Assembly (NCBI GenBank): GCA_946186505.1
Contig: CAMHNI010000008.1
Coordinates: 1-64,000 of the forward strand
Direction: 5' to 3'
DNA length: 64,000 nucleotides
DNA from: an uncultured Prevotellaceae bacterium
GTDB taxonomy: Bacteria; Bacteroidota; Bacteroidia; Bacteroidales; Bacteroidaceae
Part shown: positions 26,881 through 37,196 of the stretch, piece by piece
Numbering within the stretch: position 1 is the first letter of the stretch
Layout of the letters: every line of letters starts with the position of its first letter
Program-made: the position numbers and the translations under genes
Notes under the pieces: model-generated
What the model was told of the DNA's origin: nothing
The model's database searches: none
Seen by the model: only the letters and a program-made list of their open reading frames with translations

Positions 26881-28383
26881 CTATTCAGCTTTCTCGCTGG
26901 CGAAGAACATGCCGACACCCTCGACGACATCCTTGTAGGTGGTCTTGTAGGCAATGATGGTCAGCTTGTCGCCCCAGGTGACACCCAGGTTGCCGAAGGT
27001 GCCCTTCGGGCCACCCCAGCCTTCAGTGACACCATAGATATACACTGAACCAGTCTCATCTGTCAGGTTGAAGTTACCATACTTCTCGACATCGTTCTTG
27101 GTATTGTCCTCGGTAGCCTCGCTAACAACACCGGAAATCATATAATAAGTCTCCTTATCATCAGCCTTCTCGCGGAATTCGGCAATGCTGACCTTGGTAA
27201 CAGCATACTTCAACTCCTCGAACGTGCCGCTGACCATCTGCGGGCTGTCCTTGTAGGCACCGCGCTTGCCAACGACGGTCACCACGTCGCCCACCTTGGC
27301 ACCGGCCTCGATGAAGCCCTCGGCGCGATAGATGAGCGTCTTGCCAGTATAGTCGGCAATATAGAAGCTCTTGCCCTGCTTGTCGCTGGCGTAGAGTTCG
27401 GTGATGACACCTGTCAAACGGAACTGAGTGTCGCCCACCTCAGCAGCGAGGAAGTCGGCGATGGGCACTTCGAGGATGGCACCCTTCTGCGAGATAGTGG
27501 TCTGCGAAGTATATTCCTTGCTGCCGCTATAGGTCTTGAAGGTCACGGTCGTCGAGCGGTCGCCGCCCTCATTGGGCAGGGCACGGAAGGTGACACTCTT
27601 GCTGGTGATGGCCGAGATGAAGAGCCAGTCCTTGGCATCGGCAGGAATCTCGACGTTGATGCCGTCGCCCTTGCAGGTCACAACAGCGGTAATCTCACCG
27701 CCCTCGAGAGGCAGAGGCTCCTTGGAGCTGAGCGAATCGACCTTGATGAGCGACTTGTTGACCTTCACCACAGCAACGTCAACGAGTTCGACAGTACCGT
27801 TATAAGTGGTCTTCGGTCCCTGAACGGTCACCTCGTCGCCCACCTCGATGCCGAAGCTGGCCCAGTTGTACTTACCGCTGGCATCGACCGTACCGTAGAT
27901 GTAAACTTCGCCCGTACCGTCGTTGATATACCAGTTACCATAGCTGGTGTTGGCAATAGCTGTGCAGACACCAGTCACAAGGTAGGTCTTGGCATCGGCA
28001 CCGGCAATCACTTGGGCGCAGGTAGCCTTCTCAACCTTGGCAATACCCTGGATGATGTTAAACTCCTGGGTCTGTCCGCCGCAGTTGAGCTTGAGGTAAG
28101 CCGTACGACCCTCAGCAGCATCGGCCGAAAACTTCAGTGTTGTCGTGCCGGCAGAGCCGTTCATGGGAGAGATGGTCAGCCACTCGGGCACCAACGACTC
28201 GTCGAAGCTCCAGTCTGCAGTTGTGGTGAGCGTGACATCGGTCGTACCGCCAGCCGTGCTTAATGACACGTAGGAGGAAGACACGCGGATATTGTCGAGA
28301 TAGATAGGATCATTGTCCTCGGAGCACCCTGTGAACATGCCAACCAGTGCTACGACTATCGGAATAAAATATCTCAGTTTCAT
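26881..28383 (-). CDS. Lipoprotein with BACON and OB-fold-like domains
   Basis: 500 residues. The signal peptide ends in a lipobox (VGMFTGC, Cys20), and the acidic start after it (SEDND) favours surface export in Bacteroidota. A BACON-type Ig domain (about 35-115, with the TADWSFDESLVPEWLTI pattern) is followed by three OB-fold-like repeats, each with a Y-x-I/L-x-D-x-T-G-x-x-Y/L-I-Y motif (near 150, 345 and 450) and a separate sheet domain in the middle. It ends 3' of, and is read after, the TonB receptor gene, 30 bp away, so the two probably form a surface pair. The ligand is unknown; BACON domains are usually carbohydrate- or mucin-linked. Confidence 0.82.
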   Translation of the reverse strand: MKLRYFIPIVVALVGMFTGCSEDNDPIYLDNIRVSSSYVSLSTAGGTTDVTLTTTADWSFDESLVPEWLTISPMNGSAGTTTLKFSADAAEGRTAYLKLNCGGQTQEFNIIQGIAKVEKATCAQVIAGADAKTYLVTGVCTAIANTSYGNWYINDGTGEVYIYGTVDASGKYNWASFGIEVGDEVTVQGPKTTYNGTVELVDVAVVKVNKSLIKVDSLSSKEPLPLEGGEITAVVTCKGDGINVEIPADAKDWLFISAITSKSVTFRALPNEGGDRSTTVTFKTYSGSKEYTSQTTISQKGAILEVPIADFLAAEVGDTQFRLTGVITELYASDKQGKSFYIADYTGKTLIYRAEGFIEAGAKVGDVVTVVGKRGAYKDSPQMVSGTFEELKYAVTKVSIAEFREKADDKETYYMISGVVSEATEDNTKNDVEKYGNFNLTDETGSVYIYGVTEGWGGPKGTFGNLGVTWGDKLTIIAYKTTYKDVVEGVGMFFASEKAE

Positions 28384-28413
28384 AATTTTCGATTTTCAAT
28401 TATCAATTATCCA

Positions 28414-31400
28414 TTAATTAAAGAAGTACTTCACACCGATAGAGGCATACCAGCACTGACCCAGTGTATGGTAAGGCTTCCACACTTCAGTATTGCCGTT
28501 AATACCCTTCGGCGTAGAATAGACACCATAACCGGCAGCATCGACACCTTCGAGCTTGAGGATCTTAGAATACTGCACACCATTGCTGGGTGAGGTGCTG
28601 AAGTCCTGGTTGGCCACCTTAGAGACACCCCAGCTGCTGTTGAAGAGGTTGAGCACATTCTTCACGTCGAGGCTGAGCTGCAGCGTGTGCTTGGTCTTGC
28701 CCAGGTCGAGCTTGAAGTCGTGCTTGTAGCCGAAGTCCACGCGGTGAACCCAAGGAGAGTAGTGACTGTAAGCCTCGGTATAGTCGCCCTGACGGTCCTT
28801 CAGGTAGTCGTTGCTGTGGACGAAGTCCATGAAGCGGTCCATATCGTCCTTCGAGGCGAAGCGGAACTCGGTGCCACCCTGCACGTTGCCGTTGTCATCG
28901 ATATAGCCAGCCTGAGCGTCTGTCGGTACATAGACAGCATCGTACTGGTAGCCGTCACCGTTGATATCGCTGGTCATCAGATAAGAGGTGTTGTTACCGC
29001 CGCGCCAGGTCTCATAGATGAACGAGTAGTGGTTGCCGCTCTTGTCGTGCAGCGTAGCGCTGGCCACAAAACGGTCGGGAGTAACATATTGCGAGTTGTG
29101 CAGACCGACGTTGTTCGGACCCTGAACACAGGGAATGTAGGTGAAGGCCGACGAAGCGTCGGAACCCGGCATACCCGTCAGTTCCTTAGAGACGGTGTGG
29201 GTATAAGAAGCCATCAGGCTCACCCAGTCAGCGGGCTGTGCCTCCAACTTGGCGTTGAACGACCATCCGTAACCCTTGCTTGTATTGTCGAGCACGAAGG
29301 CGTTGGGCAGCACCTTGCCTGTGGTGGCATCGGTATATTTGAAGTCCTGATAGAGGGCGCGGTTATCGGCACCGTTCAGGCGGGTGAAGCCACCCACGTC
29401 CTTGATGCTCCAGTCGGAGATGCAGACGGCGTTGATGGTCTTGTTGAAGATAGCCTCAACAGAGGCAGTCATCGGGAAGGATACAGGAATCTGATAGTCA
29501 ACAGCAATACTGGTCTTCCATACCTGCGGCATCTTGAAATCGGGGTTCACGGCATTGATGGTAGAGCCGGCCACGCCGTCCTCAGGCGAGATGGTGTAAG
29601 GAGCCACGATATTGGGGTTGTTGACAACGAAATCGTAGAGGTCAGCACGACGCTTGATGTCACCGGCAAAGAGTGTCATGTCGGTCTTTGCTCCCTGATT
29701 CTTGCCTGTCGCATTCCAGATACCCTTATACTGTACCATGTTTGAGTTGGTAGGCATATTGGTGAAGAACACCAGAGGCAGACGACCCGAGAAGAGACCC
29801 GTACCACCACGTACCTTCAGCGACTTGTCACCAAAGACATCCCAGTTGAAGCCTACACGCGGCGAGATGGTCATCTTCGACGTAGGCCACGTACCGGTGT
29901 CGATGTGGCGACCGTTATAGTCGTAATCATAGATGGCCTTGTTGGTCATCAGGTCGTCGTTGTTGAAGAACAGTCCGTCAAGACGCAAGCCGTAGGTCAG
30001 CTTCAGGTTGTCCATGATGTTCCAATCGTCCTGCAGGTAAATGCCCAGCTTGTTGAACTGTACACGGGCTGCGGGGTCGCTTTCGCCATTATAGCCATAG
30101 GTCAATGCGACGATTTCAGGCGTGCCACCACTCAGGAAATCGTCGAGCGACGTGTAGCGGTAGTAACCGGCACCATTACGCATATACATATTGTCGGCCA
30201 TCTGATGCTCAAAGCTAATACCGGCAGTAAACTTGTGGGCACCCATATAATAGGTAACGTCGTCCTTGGCGTTCCAGATGGTGTTGTGTACAGCATTTTT
30301 CCAGGTGAACAGCTCATAACCTAAGGCAATGTAGTTGTTACCGTCCTTCAGGATATCGATGAAGGGGAAGTCGCCTGAGTCAGTATCACGAATATCGTCC
30401 AGCTTCGAATAGGTAGCCAGGAATTGGTTCGACAGGTTCTCGGTGAGGCGGCTGTTCAAGTCGAGTGAGAACGAGTGTACCAGGTTGTCCATAGCATACA
30501 TAGAGCTGGCATACGACATAGATGACTTTGACGTACGAGCGTCCGACATACGGGTACCACCGTCCATCGACGAGGCGTTGGGGGCTGACCAGTAGCGGTT
30601 CTTGGTGTAGTTGTAGCGGAAAGCCAGATGGTGCTTGTCGTTGATGTTCCAGTCCAAGCGGGCCAGAATCTTGTAGTTATCCTCATCGGCAGGGAAGTCG
30701 GTATAGCTGCCCGTATCGTAACCGTACCTATTGGCCACATAGTCCTTCACGGCCTGCAGGTCGGCCGTTGTCGTGCGGCTGATGTAGTTGTCAGGGTCAG
30801 CAGGATTGTCAGCATCAGAACCACGCCAGCGGTTGGCCACTGTAGGAATCTTAGCCATTTCACCGTTGACGAAGAAGAACAACTTGTCCTTCAGAATCGG
30901 GCCGCCGAGGGTGAAGCCATAGGTGGTCTTCTGGTCCTTGGCACGTGCGCCGTTGATGGTCTCACGCTCCACAGCGTCACCACGCATATTCTCATTCTGG
31001 TGATAGATGTAGGCTGTCCCCTTGAAGGTGTTCGTACCCGACTTCGTGATAGCGTTCACACCACCACCGATGAAGTTGGTCTGACGGACGTCATACGGAG
31101 AAATCACCACCTGCAACTCTTCGATGGCATCGATGGAGATGGGGTTGCCACCACCTGGCAGGCTCGATGACAGGCCGAAGTTGTTGTTAAAGTTGGCACC
31201 ATCGACGGTGAAGTTGGCTGTACGACCGTCAGCACCGGCAAAGCTCATGCCGTTACCGCCGTAAGGCGACAGGCGTGTGATGTCGGTAATCGAGCGGCTC
31301 ACCGTCGGCAGACTGGTGATCTGGGCACTCGTAATGTTGGTGGCGGCACCCATGTTCTCAACCGTCAGCTTCGTTGCCTTGCCACTGATGACGACCTCGC

Positions 31401-31752
31401 CTAATTCGTTGGCATTCTCAGAAATCCAGACGGCCAGGTTGTATGTCTCACCCAACTGCAGGACAACGCCCTTTATGGTCTTTGGCTGATAGCCGACGTA
31501 AGAGACATTCACCTCGTATGGACCGCCGGTACGCATACCCTGAATAGAGAAACGGCCTGTGGTGTTGGTGACTGCTGTGTAACGTGTACCTGAAGGGGTA
31601 TGCACAGCCACGACAGTAGCACCGATGACCTCTTCGCCATTCTGACTGTCGAAGGTCACTTTACCAGCCATGCTTGATGTCGTGATTTGTGCCATTGCCG
31701 TTAACGAAATCGTCAACAGCAAGGACACCAGAAAGAACAATCTTTTCTGCAT
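28414..31752 (-). CDS. TonB-dependent receptor, Oar-like, with carboxypeptidase-like domain
   Basis: 1112 residues with a signal peptide (LLLTISLTAMAQ). A carboxypeptidase-regulatory-like domain (about 24-115) is followed by a plug (TSAQITSLPTVSRSITDI, about 135-240) and a large barrel ending in the aromatic C-terminus KYFFN. The A-x-G-R-T-A-N-F-T-V-D-G and GGGVNAITKSG motifs are typical of Oar-like receptors. It imports or secretes an unknown ligand using TonB energy, and the lipoprotein encoded just downstream is the likely surface partner. There is no SusD-like protein, so it is not a classical polysaccharide-utilisation pair. Confidence 0.92.
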   Translation of the reverse strand: MQKRLFFLVSLLLTISLTAMAQITTSSMAGKVTFDSQNGEEVIGATVVAVHTPSGTRYTAVTNTTGRFSIQGMRTGGPYEVNVSYVGYQPKTIKGVVLQLGETYNLAVWISENANELGEVVISGKATKLTVENMGAATNITSAQITSLPTVSRSITDITRLSPYGGNGMSFAGADGRTANFTVDGANFNNNFGLSSSLPGGGNPISIDAIEELQVVISPYDVRQTNFIGGGVNAITKSGTNTFKGTAYIYHQNENMRGDAVERETINGARAKDQKTTYGFTLGGPILKDKLFFFVNGEMAKIPTVANRWRGSDADNPADPDNYISRTTTADLQAVKDYVANRYGYDTGSYTDFPADEDNYKILARLDWNINDKHHLAFRYNYTKNRYWSAPNASSMDGGTRMSDARTSKSSMSYASSMYAMDNLVHSFSLDLNSRLTENLSNQFLATYSKLDDIRDTDSGDFPFIDILKDGNNYIALGYELFTWKNAVHNTIWNAKDDVTYYMGAHKFTAGISFEHQMADNMYMRNGAGYYRYTSLDDFLSGGTPEIVALTYGYNGESDPAARVQFNKLGIYLQDDWNIMDNLKLTYGLRLDGLFFNNDDLMTNKAIYDYDYNGRHIDTGTWPTSKMTISPRVGFNWDVFGDKSLKVRGGTGLFSGRLPLVFFTNMPTNSNMVQYKGIWNATGKNQGAKTDMTLFAGDIKRRADLYDFVVNNPNIVAPYTISPEDGVAGSTINAVNPDFKMPQVWKTSIAVDYQIPVSFPMTASVEAIFNKTINAVCISDWSIKDVGGFTRLNGADNRALYQDFKYTDATTGKVLPNAFVLDNTSKGYGWSFNAKLEAQPADWVSLMASYTHTVSKELTGMPGSDASSAFTYIPCVQGPNNVGLHNSQYVTPDRFVASATLHDKSGNHYSFIYETWRGGNNTSYLMTSDINGDGYQYDAVYVPTDAQAGYIDDNGNVQGGTEFRFASKDDMDRFMDFVHSNDYLKDRQGDYTEAYSHYSPWVHRVDFGYKHDFKLDLGKTKHTLQLSLDVKNVLNLFNSSWGVSKVANQDFSTSPSNGVQYSKILKLEGVDAAGYGVYSTPKGINGNTEVWKPYHTLGQCWYASIGVKYFFN

Positions 31753-31824
31753 AAACTCTGTTGTTTAATTAATTAATGTATTAAGGTTCAAGACGGAACT
31801 CGTACCTTTTACTTGTTTCGGGTG

Positions 31825-31832
31825 CAAAATTA
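31825..31832 (-). promoter_or_regulatory. -7 element for the TonB receptor/lipoprotein pair
   Basis: CAAAATTA on + equals TAATTTTG on minus, 73 bp upstream of the receptor ATG at 31752. It implies a 5' leader of about 65 nt. Confidence 0.55.
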
Positions 31833-31884
31833 CTTAATTTTTCTGATATATTGTTATTTCATCCGTTTTTTTTTCGGAAAAAGA

Positions 31885-33042
31885 TTACTCATCCTCATAT
31901 TCAAAGTCATCAAGGTCCTCAATTTCCTCATCATCGATGAACTCAATGTCATCGTCCTCACCCTGCTCGGCCATCTCGGCGGCAAAGCGGGTCATGTCCT
32001 TGTCGCGGTGGGCAATCGACTCAGTGGTGGTGATGGCAGCCAACTTGTTGCTCTCGGCGTTCATCTCTGCCCAGAGGACATCTTTCAGCTCGTCGAGACC
32101 AAAGCCCGAAACCGCCGAGATGAACACCACGGGCAGGTCGTCAGGCAGTGTCTCCTTGAGCATCTCCATCAGTTCTTCGTCCAACAAGTCGCATTTCGTC
32201 ACGGCCAGAACACGGTGCTTGTCAAGCAGTTCGGGATTGAACTGCCGCAGCTCGTTCAGCAGGATCTCGTACTCACGCTTGATATCGTCCGTATCGCCGG
32301 GTACCATGAACAGCAGCAGCGAGTTGCGCTCGATATGGCGCAGGAAACGCAGGCCGAGACCCTTGCCCTCGCTGGCTCCCTCGATAATGCCGGGGATGTC
32401 GGCCATCACAAACGACTTGCCGTCGCGGTAGCCCACAATACCGAGCGACGGTTCCATCGTCGTAAACGGGTAGTTGGCAATCTTCGGCTTGGCGTTCGAC
32501 AGTGCCGACACCAACGTTGACTTACCGGCATTGGGGAAACCCACCAGTCCCACATCAGCCAGCAGTTTCAACTCCAGGATGACCGTCATCTCCTGCATCG
32601 GCTCGCCCGGCTGGGCATAGCGCGGTGCCTGGTTCGTTGCCGTGCGGAACTGGAAATTGCCCAGTCCGCCGCGACCGCCTTTCAGGAGCAGTATCTCCTG
32701 ACCGTCATAAGTGACGTCGCAGACGTACTTGCCCGTCTCGGCATTATAGACCACAGTACCACAGGGGACGTCAATATAGATGTCTTTGCCGTCGGTGCCG
32801 TGGCACTTGTCGCGACCGCCGTTACCGCCGTGCTCGGCGAAGATATGACGTTCATACCTCAGGTGCAGCAGGGTCCAGTAGTTATGGTTGCCACGCAGGT
32901 AGATGCTACCTCCCTTACCGCCGTCACCCCCGTCAGGACCTCCGTTGGGGTTGTACTTCACGTGTCTGAGGTGCATAGAACCCTTGCCGCCCTTGCCCGA
33001 GCGGCACAATATCTTCACGTAGTCAACAAAGTTTGATTCCAT
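31885..33042 (-). CDS. obg: Obg-family GTPase
   Basis: 385 residues. The Gly-rich Obg fold covers about 1-158 ([29 protein letters not shown]). The G domain has G1 [10 protein letters not shown]3 [10 protein letters not shown] and G4 TKCD. An acidic tail (ending in a run of Asp and Glu) replaces the OCT domain of some homologues and is common in Bacteroidota. It acts in 50S ribosome assembly and the stringent response in the cytosol. Length and motifs are normal. Monocistronic, divergent from nnrDE. Confidence 0.96.
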   Translation of the reverse strand: MESNFVDYVKILCRSGKGGKGSMHLRHVKYNPNGGPDGGDGGKGGSIYLRGNHNYWTLLHLRYERHIFAEHGGNGGRDKCHGTDGKDIYIDVPCGTVVYNAETGKYVCDVTYDGQEILLLKGGRGGLGNFQFRTATNQAPRYAQPGEPMQEMTVILELKLLADVGLVGFPNAGKSTLVSALSNAKPKIANYPFTTMEPSLGIVGYRDGKSFVMADIPGIIEGASEGKGLGLRFLRHIERNSLLLFMVPGDTDDIKREYEILLNELRQFNPELLDKHRVLAVTKCDLLDEELMEMLKETLPDDLPVVFISAVSGFGLDELKDVLWAEMNAESNKLAAITTTESIAHRDKDMTRFAAEMAEQGEDDDIEFIDDEEIEDLDDFEYEDE

Positions 33043-33130
33043 CTTTATTATTCAACAATGTTTTATACATACTTATCACTTTCAAAGATTGTGCAGCGCA
33101 TCAGAAGATGTCTGTTTTCAAATCATGTGG

Positions 33131-33138
33131 CAAAGATA
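33131..33138 (-). promoter_or_regulatory. -7 element for obg
   Basis: CAAAGATA on + equals TATCTTTG on minus, 89 bp upstream of the obg ATG. Confidence 0.65.
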
Positions 33139-33190
33139 CGAAATAAATCTTAAGTTTTTCCATAATTTCAGAAGAAAAATGACTAAATGT

Positions 33191-33221
33191 TTTGTTTTCT
33201 GCTGAATTTGCCGTATCTTTG
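33191..33221 (+). promoter_or_regulatory. Consensus promoter for nnrDE
   Basis: TTTG at 33191-33194, a 19-bp spacer, then TATCTTTG at 33214-33221: a full Bacteroidota -33/-7 promoter. The ATG at 33230 lies only 8 bp after it, so the transcript should have almost no leader. Confidence 0.85.
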
Positions 33222-33229
33222 CGCTCAGA

Positions 33230-34747
33230 ATGAAGATATTTACGAGCGCTCAGATACATGAGCTGGATAACTATACGATAGAGCATGAACCCGTCAAGTC
33301 GATTGACCTGATGGAGCGTGCAGCTAAGGCTTTGACCTACGCCATTGTGGAACGATGGCCGGGAGATGTTCCTGTCATTGTGTTCGCCGGACCGGGAAAC
33401 AATGGCGGTGACGCTTTGGCCGTAGCCCGACTGCTGACAGAGCAGGGCTATCAGGTGCAGACGTTCCTTTTCAATATCTTTGGTCATCTGTCAGCTGATT
33501 GTACGGAGAACAAGAAGCGGCTGACAGACAATAAAAAATCACGAAGTCTGTTTACTGAAGTCACTCAGGAATTTGACCCACCGCAACTTGAGAAGGGCAT
33601 GCTTGTTGTTGACGGACTGTTTGGCTCAGGACTGAACAAACCGTTGAATGGAGGTTTTGCCTCGTTGGTAAAATATATCAACGCTTCGGCGGCAGAGGTG
33701 GTGAGTATCGACATGCCGTCGGGACTGATGACCGAGGACAATACGTATAATGTGCGTGCAAACATCATCCGGGCAACGCTGACGCTGACGCTGGGACAGC
33801 AGAAACTGAGTATGCTCTTTGCTGAGAATCAGGTATTCATCGGCGAACTTCAAGTGCTGGATATCGGGTTAAGCAAGGAAGGCATAGAGAAGACAGACTC
33901 GCAGTACACGATATTGGAAGACAGCGACATCCGCCCGTTACTGCTTTCACGCGACCCTTTCGCTCACAAGGGAGCCATGGGGAATGCACTGGTTATTGCC
34001 GGCAGTTACGGTATGGCCGGAGCGGCTATTCTGGCCGTGGAAGCCTGCCTGCGGTCAGGAGCAGGCAAGGTGACGTGTCACTCGCCGCGGAAGAACGTAG
34101 CTGTCATGCAGACAGCCGTCCCCGAAGCAGTTCTCCAGATAGACCGCGAAGAGACAACGTTCGGGGATCCTGTTGATACGGAGGATTATCAGGCCGTGGG
34201 CATAGGCCCAGGACTGGGAACAGCTGAGCAGACGGCTATTGCCATCATTGCCCAGTTGCGGCGTACACAGTGCCCGTTGGTGGCCGATGCCGATGCCATC
34301 AATATTTTGGCAAACCACAGGGCATGGATGCAGCAGCTCCCCAAAGAAATCATTATGACGCCTCATCCCAAGGAGTTTGACCGTTTAGAGGGGCACTCGG
34401 CCGACAGCTATGAACGGTTGTCGAAGGCCCGTGACCTGGCTCAGCGACTGGGGGGATACATTATACTGAAAGGGCATCGCACGGCTCTGTGCTGTCCTGA
34501 CGGACATGTCGTTTTCAATTCCACAGGCAACGCTGGCATGGCTACTGCTGGCAGCGGTGATGTCCTGACGGGCATATTGACAGGACTGCTGGCGCGAGGT
34601 TACAGCCGTCTGAACGCCTGCGTCGTGGGTATGTACCTGCATGGACTGGCAGGTGACATCGCCGCCCGTGAAATGGGTGAGGAGAGCCTTATCGCACGCG
34701 ACATCATCCGTTGTCTGCCCAAGGCATTTAAGAAACTGAAAGATTAA
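33230..34747 (+). CDS. nnrDE: Bifunctional NAD(P)HX epimerase/dehydratase
   Basis: 505 residues, the usual fused length. The N-terminal half (about 1-215) is the YjeF-N epimerase with GPGNNGGDALAVARLL. The C-terminal half (about 230-500) is the ribokinase-like ADP-dependent dehydratase, with GIGPGLGT, TPHPKEFDRL and the catalytic motif NxGNAGMATAGSGDVLTG. Together they repair hydrated NADH and NADPH. The DUF4831 gene starts 13 bp downstream and is probably cotranscribed. Confidence 0.95.
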   Translation: MKIFTSAQIHELDNYTIEHEPVKSIDLMERAAKALTYAIVERWPGDVPVIVFAGPGNNGGDALAVARLLTEQGYQVQTFLFNIFGHLSADCTENKKRLTDNKKSRSLFTEVTQEFDPPQLEKGMLVVDGLFGSGLNKPLNGGFASLVKYINASAAEVVSIDMPSGLMTEDNTYNVRANIIRATLTLTLGQQKLSMLFAENQVFIGELQVLDIGLSKEGIEKTDSQYTILEDSDIRPLLLSRDPFAHKGAMGNALVIAGSYGMAGAAILAVEACLRSGAGKVTCHSPRKNVAVMQTAVPEAVLQIDREETTFGDPVDTEDYQAVGIGPGLGTAEQTAIAIIAQLRRTQCPLVADADAINILANHRAWMQQLPKEIIMTPHPKEFDRLEGHSADSYERLSKARDLAQRLGGYIILKGHRTALCCPDGHVVFNSTGNAGMATAGSGDVLTGILTGLLARGYSRLNACVVGMYLHGLAGDIAAREMGEESLIARDIIRCLPKAFKKLKD

Positions 34748-34760
34748 AAACCATTTAAAT

Positions 34761-35843
34761 ATGAAACGTATTCTGACCATAGCCGCACTGGCATTGTTCA
34801 CCTTTCACATCTTGCCCACATCTACTGCCCAGACGGTAGTTGATTTATATACTCCGGGAATAACTGCCGAGGGAAATTTCTACTGTCTGCCCAAGACGGT
34901 AGTCCGTATAGCAGTGAAGATAGAGAAGACGACCTATACACCGGGTGAATTTGCACCTTACGCCGAGCGGTTCCTGCGTTTGAAGGATGTCGGCATGGAG
35001 CCTTTGAATAGCTACCGCATCTTAGGCCTTAGTCAGACGGCAATGGGGGTGAGCGATTCTGAGAAAATCTATGCTATCAGGTTTAACCCCAAGTCGGCCG
35101 CTGTCAACGTGGCCAAAGCTGAGGACGGTGTCTTGCTGGCTATCAATGCTGAGCCGAGATATCAGTCGCAGCCTTCTACATTTGTGCCCGCACCGAAGCC
35201 TGTTGCCGTCAATCCCCGACAATTCCTGAACGAGGAAATCCTGGTTGCAGGCAGTACGGCGAAAATGGCACAATTGACAGCTCAGGAAATTTATGACATC
35301 CGCAGTAGCCGAAGTGAGCTGATAAAAGGGCAGGCAGATTACATGCCGAAGGACGGTGAGCAGATGAAGGTGATGCTCAGCCAGCTGGATCAGCAGGACA
35401 AGGCACTGACGAGCATGTTTGCAGGAACAACGGAGTGTGACACTGTCGAGCAGGTGTTCGTCATCGTTCCCGACAAAGAGCAAAAGCGTCAGGTGCTGTT
35501 CCGCTTCTCCAAGCGATTTGGATTAGTTGATGCCGACGATGTATGTGGTGAGCCTTACTCGTTCAGCGTGTTTAACCTGACCCAGCTGCCTCCTGTCAAT
35601 GAGAAAGAGGCCAAGAAGAAAAAGAAGGCTGCCGGTGGTCTGTATTATAATGTGGCAGGCAAGATGCTTTTAACAATCTACAAGGGTAACGACGTGGTCA
35701 GCGAGGAGGAGTTCCCCGCCGGCCAGTTCGGTTATGTAGAGGTGTTGAGTCCCGACTTGTTCAATAAGCATTACGGTACGCGGCTTTGGCTGAACCCCAT
35801 TACGGGTGGTATTGACAAACTGGAGGCCGAACAGTCGAAGTAA
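34761..35843 (+). CDS. DUF4831 family secreted protein
   Basis: 360 residues with a Sec signal peptide (MKRILTIAALALFTFHIL, cleavage near STAQT). The N-terminal part (VVRIAVKIEKTTYTPGEF, AERFLRLKDV) matches my memory of the Bacteroidota-specific DUF4831 family. No catalytic motif was seen. It is likely periplasmic. It follows nnrDE by 13 bp and converges with the TolC gene at 35850, leaving only 6 bp between stops and no room for a separate terminator. Function unknown. Confidence 0.75.
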   Translation: MKRILTIAALALFTFHILPTSTAQTVVDLYTPGITAEGNFYCLPKTVVRIAVKIEKTTYTPGEFAPYAERFLRLKDVGMEPLNSYRILGLSQTAMGVSDSEKIYAIRFNPKSAAVNVAKAEDGVLLAINAEPRYQSQPSTFVPAPKPVAVNPRQFLNEEILVAGSTAKMAQLTAQEIYDIRSSRSELIKGQADYMPKDGEQMKVMLSQLDQQDKALTSMFAGTTECDTVEQVFVIVPDKEQKRQVLFRFSKRFGLVDADDVCGEPYSFSVFNLTQLPPVNEKEAKKKKKAAGGLYYNVAGKMLLTIYKGNDVVSEEEFPAGQFGYVEVLSPDLFNKHYGTRLWLNPITGGIDKLEAEQSK

Positions 35844-35849
35844 AGCCTT

Positions 35850-37193
35850 TTAGAAATCGAGTGGGCGGCCGCGATAGAACTGTATGAGGGCCTGCTGGTA
35901 GAGCAGTTCGTAGCGGGCCTGCACGCAGTCGGACTCGGCACGGAGGTAGGTGTTCTTGGCCTCGTTGAACTCAGTGATGGTGGCCTTGCCGTTCTCGTAC
36001 TTGGCCTGCATCAAGGTAAAGGCGTCGTTAGAACTACGCACGGCCTCAGCCGACGACTGCTCCTTCTGCTGAGCGTTGAGCGTGTTGTAATAGACCTGCT
36101 GAATGTCCTTGTAGAGCGTTTTCTTTGTATTGTCGAGAGCCAACTGCTGGTTCTCCTGTTCGATACGTGCGTTACGGATGTTGTTGCGCGTCTGGAAGCG
36201 GTTGAAGATGGGAACACTGAGGTTCAGACCGATATACTGCGAGAAGTTGTTCTTCAACTGGGTACCGAAGGGGTCGGATGAGAACTTGCTGGTAGTATAA
36301 TAGTTGCTACCCAAACCGCCGCTCAGCGAGAGGGTGGGCAGATAGCCGGCGCGTGCTATCTTTATGTTATACTCTGTGCCTTGCAGGCGAAGCTGTCCGG
36401 AGGCAATCTCGGGCTTGATGCCGAGAGCCTCAGCATAGATAGCATCGGGCGAGGGAAGTGAAGAGTGAAGATTGACAAGTAAGGCATCTGGACGGACAAT
36501 GGCAAAACCATCGGGCGACGGCAGCTCGAGAAGCTGGGTGAGTGTGAGGACGGCGAGCCGCTGGTTGTTGTCGGCCTGGGTGGCCGTGAGGCGACTGCTG
36601 GCGAGGGTTGCCTGCTGCTGGGACAGCTGAGCACCGCTGGCCTTGCCGTTGTCAACCATTGCCTGAAGACGCACTACCTGCATAGAGTCGATGGCCACCT
36701 GTCGGCGGGCAACGTCGGCAATCTCCATGTTGTACAGAATCTGGACATAGGCCTGGGCCACCTGCATACGGATATCGTTCTTCGCTTTCTCCAGGTCTTG
36801 GGTGGCGGCCTCGAGGTTCAGTTCACTCAGTTTGATCTGGTTGGGAATCTGGAAGCCGGTGAAGAGAGGCACGCTGGTACCTACGCTGAAGCTTGTCGAT
36901 GAGGTATTGGTGTTCGAATAGGTATTGTCGGCGGTGAGACCTCGTCCGAACGAGAAGTTCTGGCCTACGCTACCACTCAGGTCGGGCAACCGCTGACTCT
37001 TGGCTGTGGAGAGCTGAATCTCCTGCTGGCGGCACTGGTTCTCCTGTTGCTTGATACTGACATTATGGGTCACGGCATAGTCGCAGCACTCGCGGAGGGA
37101 CCACTGACGGGGCTGGGCATTGAGACTCATGGGGCTTATGAGACCTATGAGACCTATGAGACCAATATGACTTAAAAGATTATTGTTTCTCAT
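35850..37193 (-). CDS. TolC-family outer-membrane efflux protein (MacAB-type operon)
   Basis: 447 residues. The signal peptide has a repetitive core (IGLIGLIGLI) encoded by a 9-bp tandem repeat. The mature part starts RQWSLRECCDYAVTHNVSIK, the normal OEP opening, and contains two TolC repeats with long helices. It is the outer-membrane duct for the pump encoded upstream: the adaptor gene ends 3 bp before this start, so the two are tightly coupled. Last gene of a five-gene operon read from 41699 leftward. Confidence 0.9.
   Translation of the reverse strand: MRNNNLLSHIGLIGLIGLISPMSLNAQPRQWSLRECCDYAVTHNVSIKQQENQCRQQEIQLSTAKSQRLPDLSGSVGQNFSFGRGLTADNTYSNTNTSSTSFSVGTSVPLFTGFQIPNQIKLSELNLEAATQDLEKAKNDIRMQVAQAYVQILYNMEIADVARRQVAIDSMQVVRLQAMVDNGKASGAQLSQQQATLASSRLTATQADNNQRLAVLTLTQLLELPSPDGFAIVRPDALLVNLHSSLPSPDAIYAEALGIKPEIASGQLRLQGTEYNIKIARAGYLPTLSLSGGLGSNYYTTSKFSSDPFGTQLKNNFSQYIGLNLSVPIFNRFQTRNNIRNARIEQENQQLALDNTKKTLYKDIQQVYYNTLNAQQKEQSSAEAVRSSNDAFTLMQAKYENGKATITEFNEAKNTYLRAESDCVQARYELLYQQALIQFYRGRPLDF
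37137..37163. repeat. 9-bp tandem repeat in the TolC signal peptide
   Basis: Three perfect copies of tatgagacc encode the Ile-Gly-Leu repeats of the signal-peptide core. Gain or loss of a unit would lengthen or shorten the core by three residues without a frameshift. Confidence 0.75.
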
Positions 37194-37196
37194 GGC

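Noticed and set aside
28687..29745. Open frame of 352 codons opposite the TonB receptor
   Set aside because: Shadow frame; the receptor on the other strand has clear signal peptide, plug and barrel.
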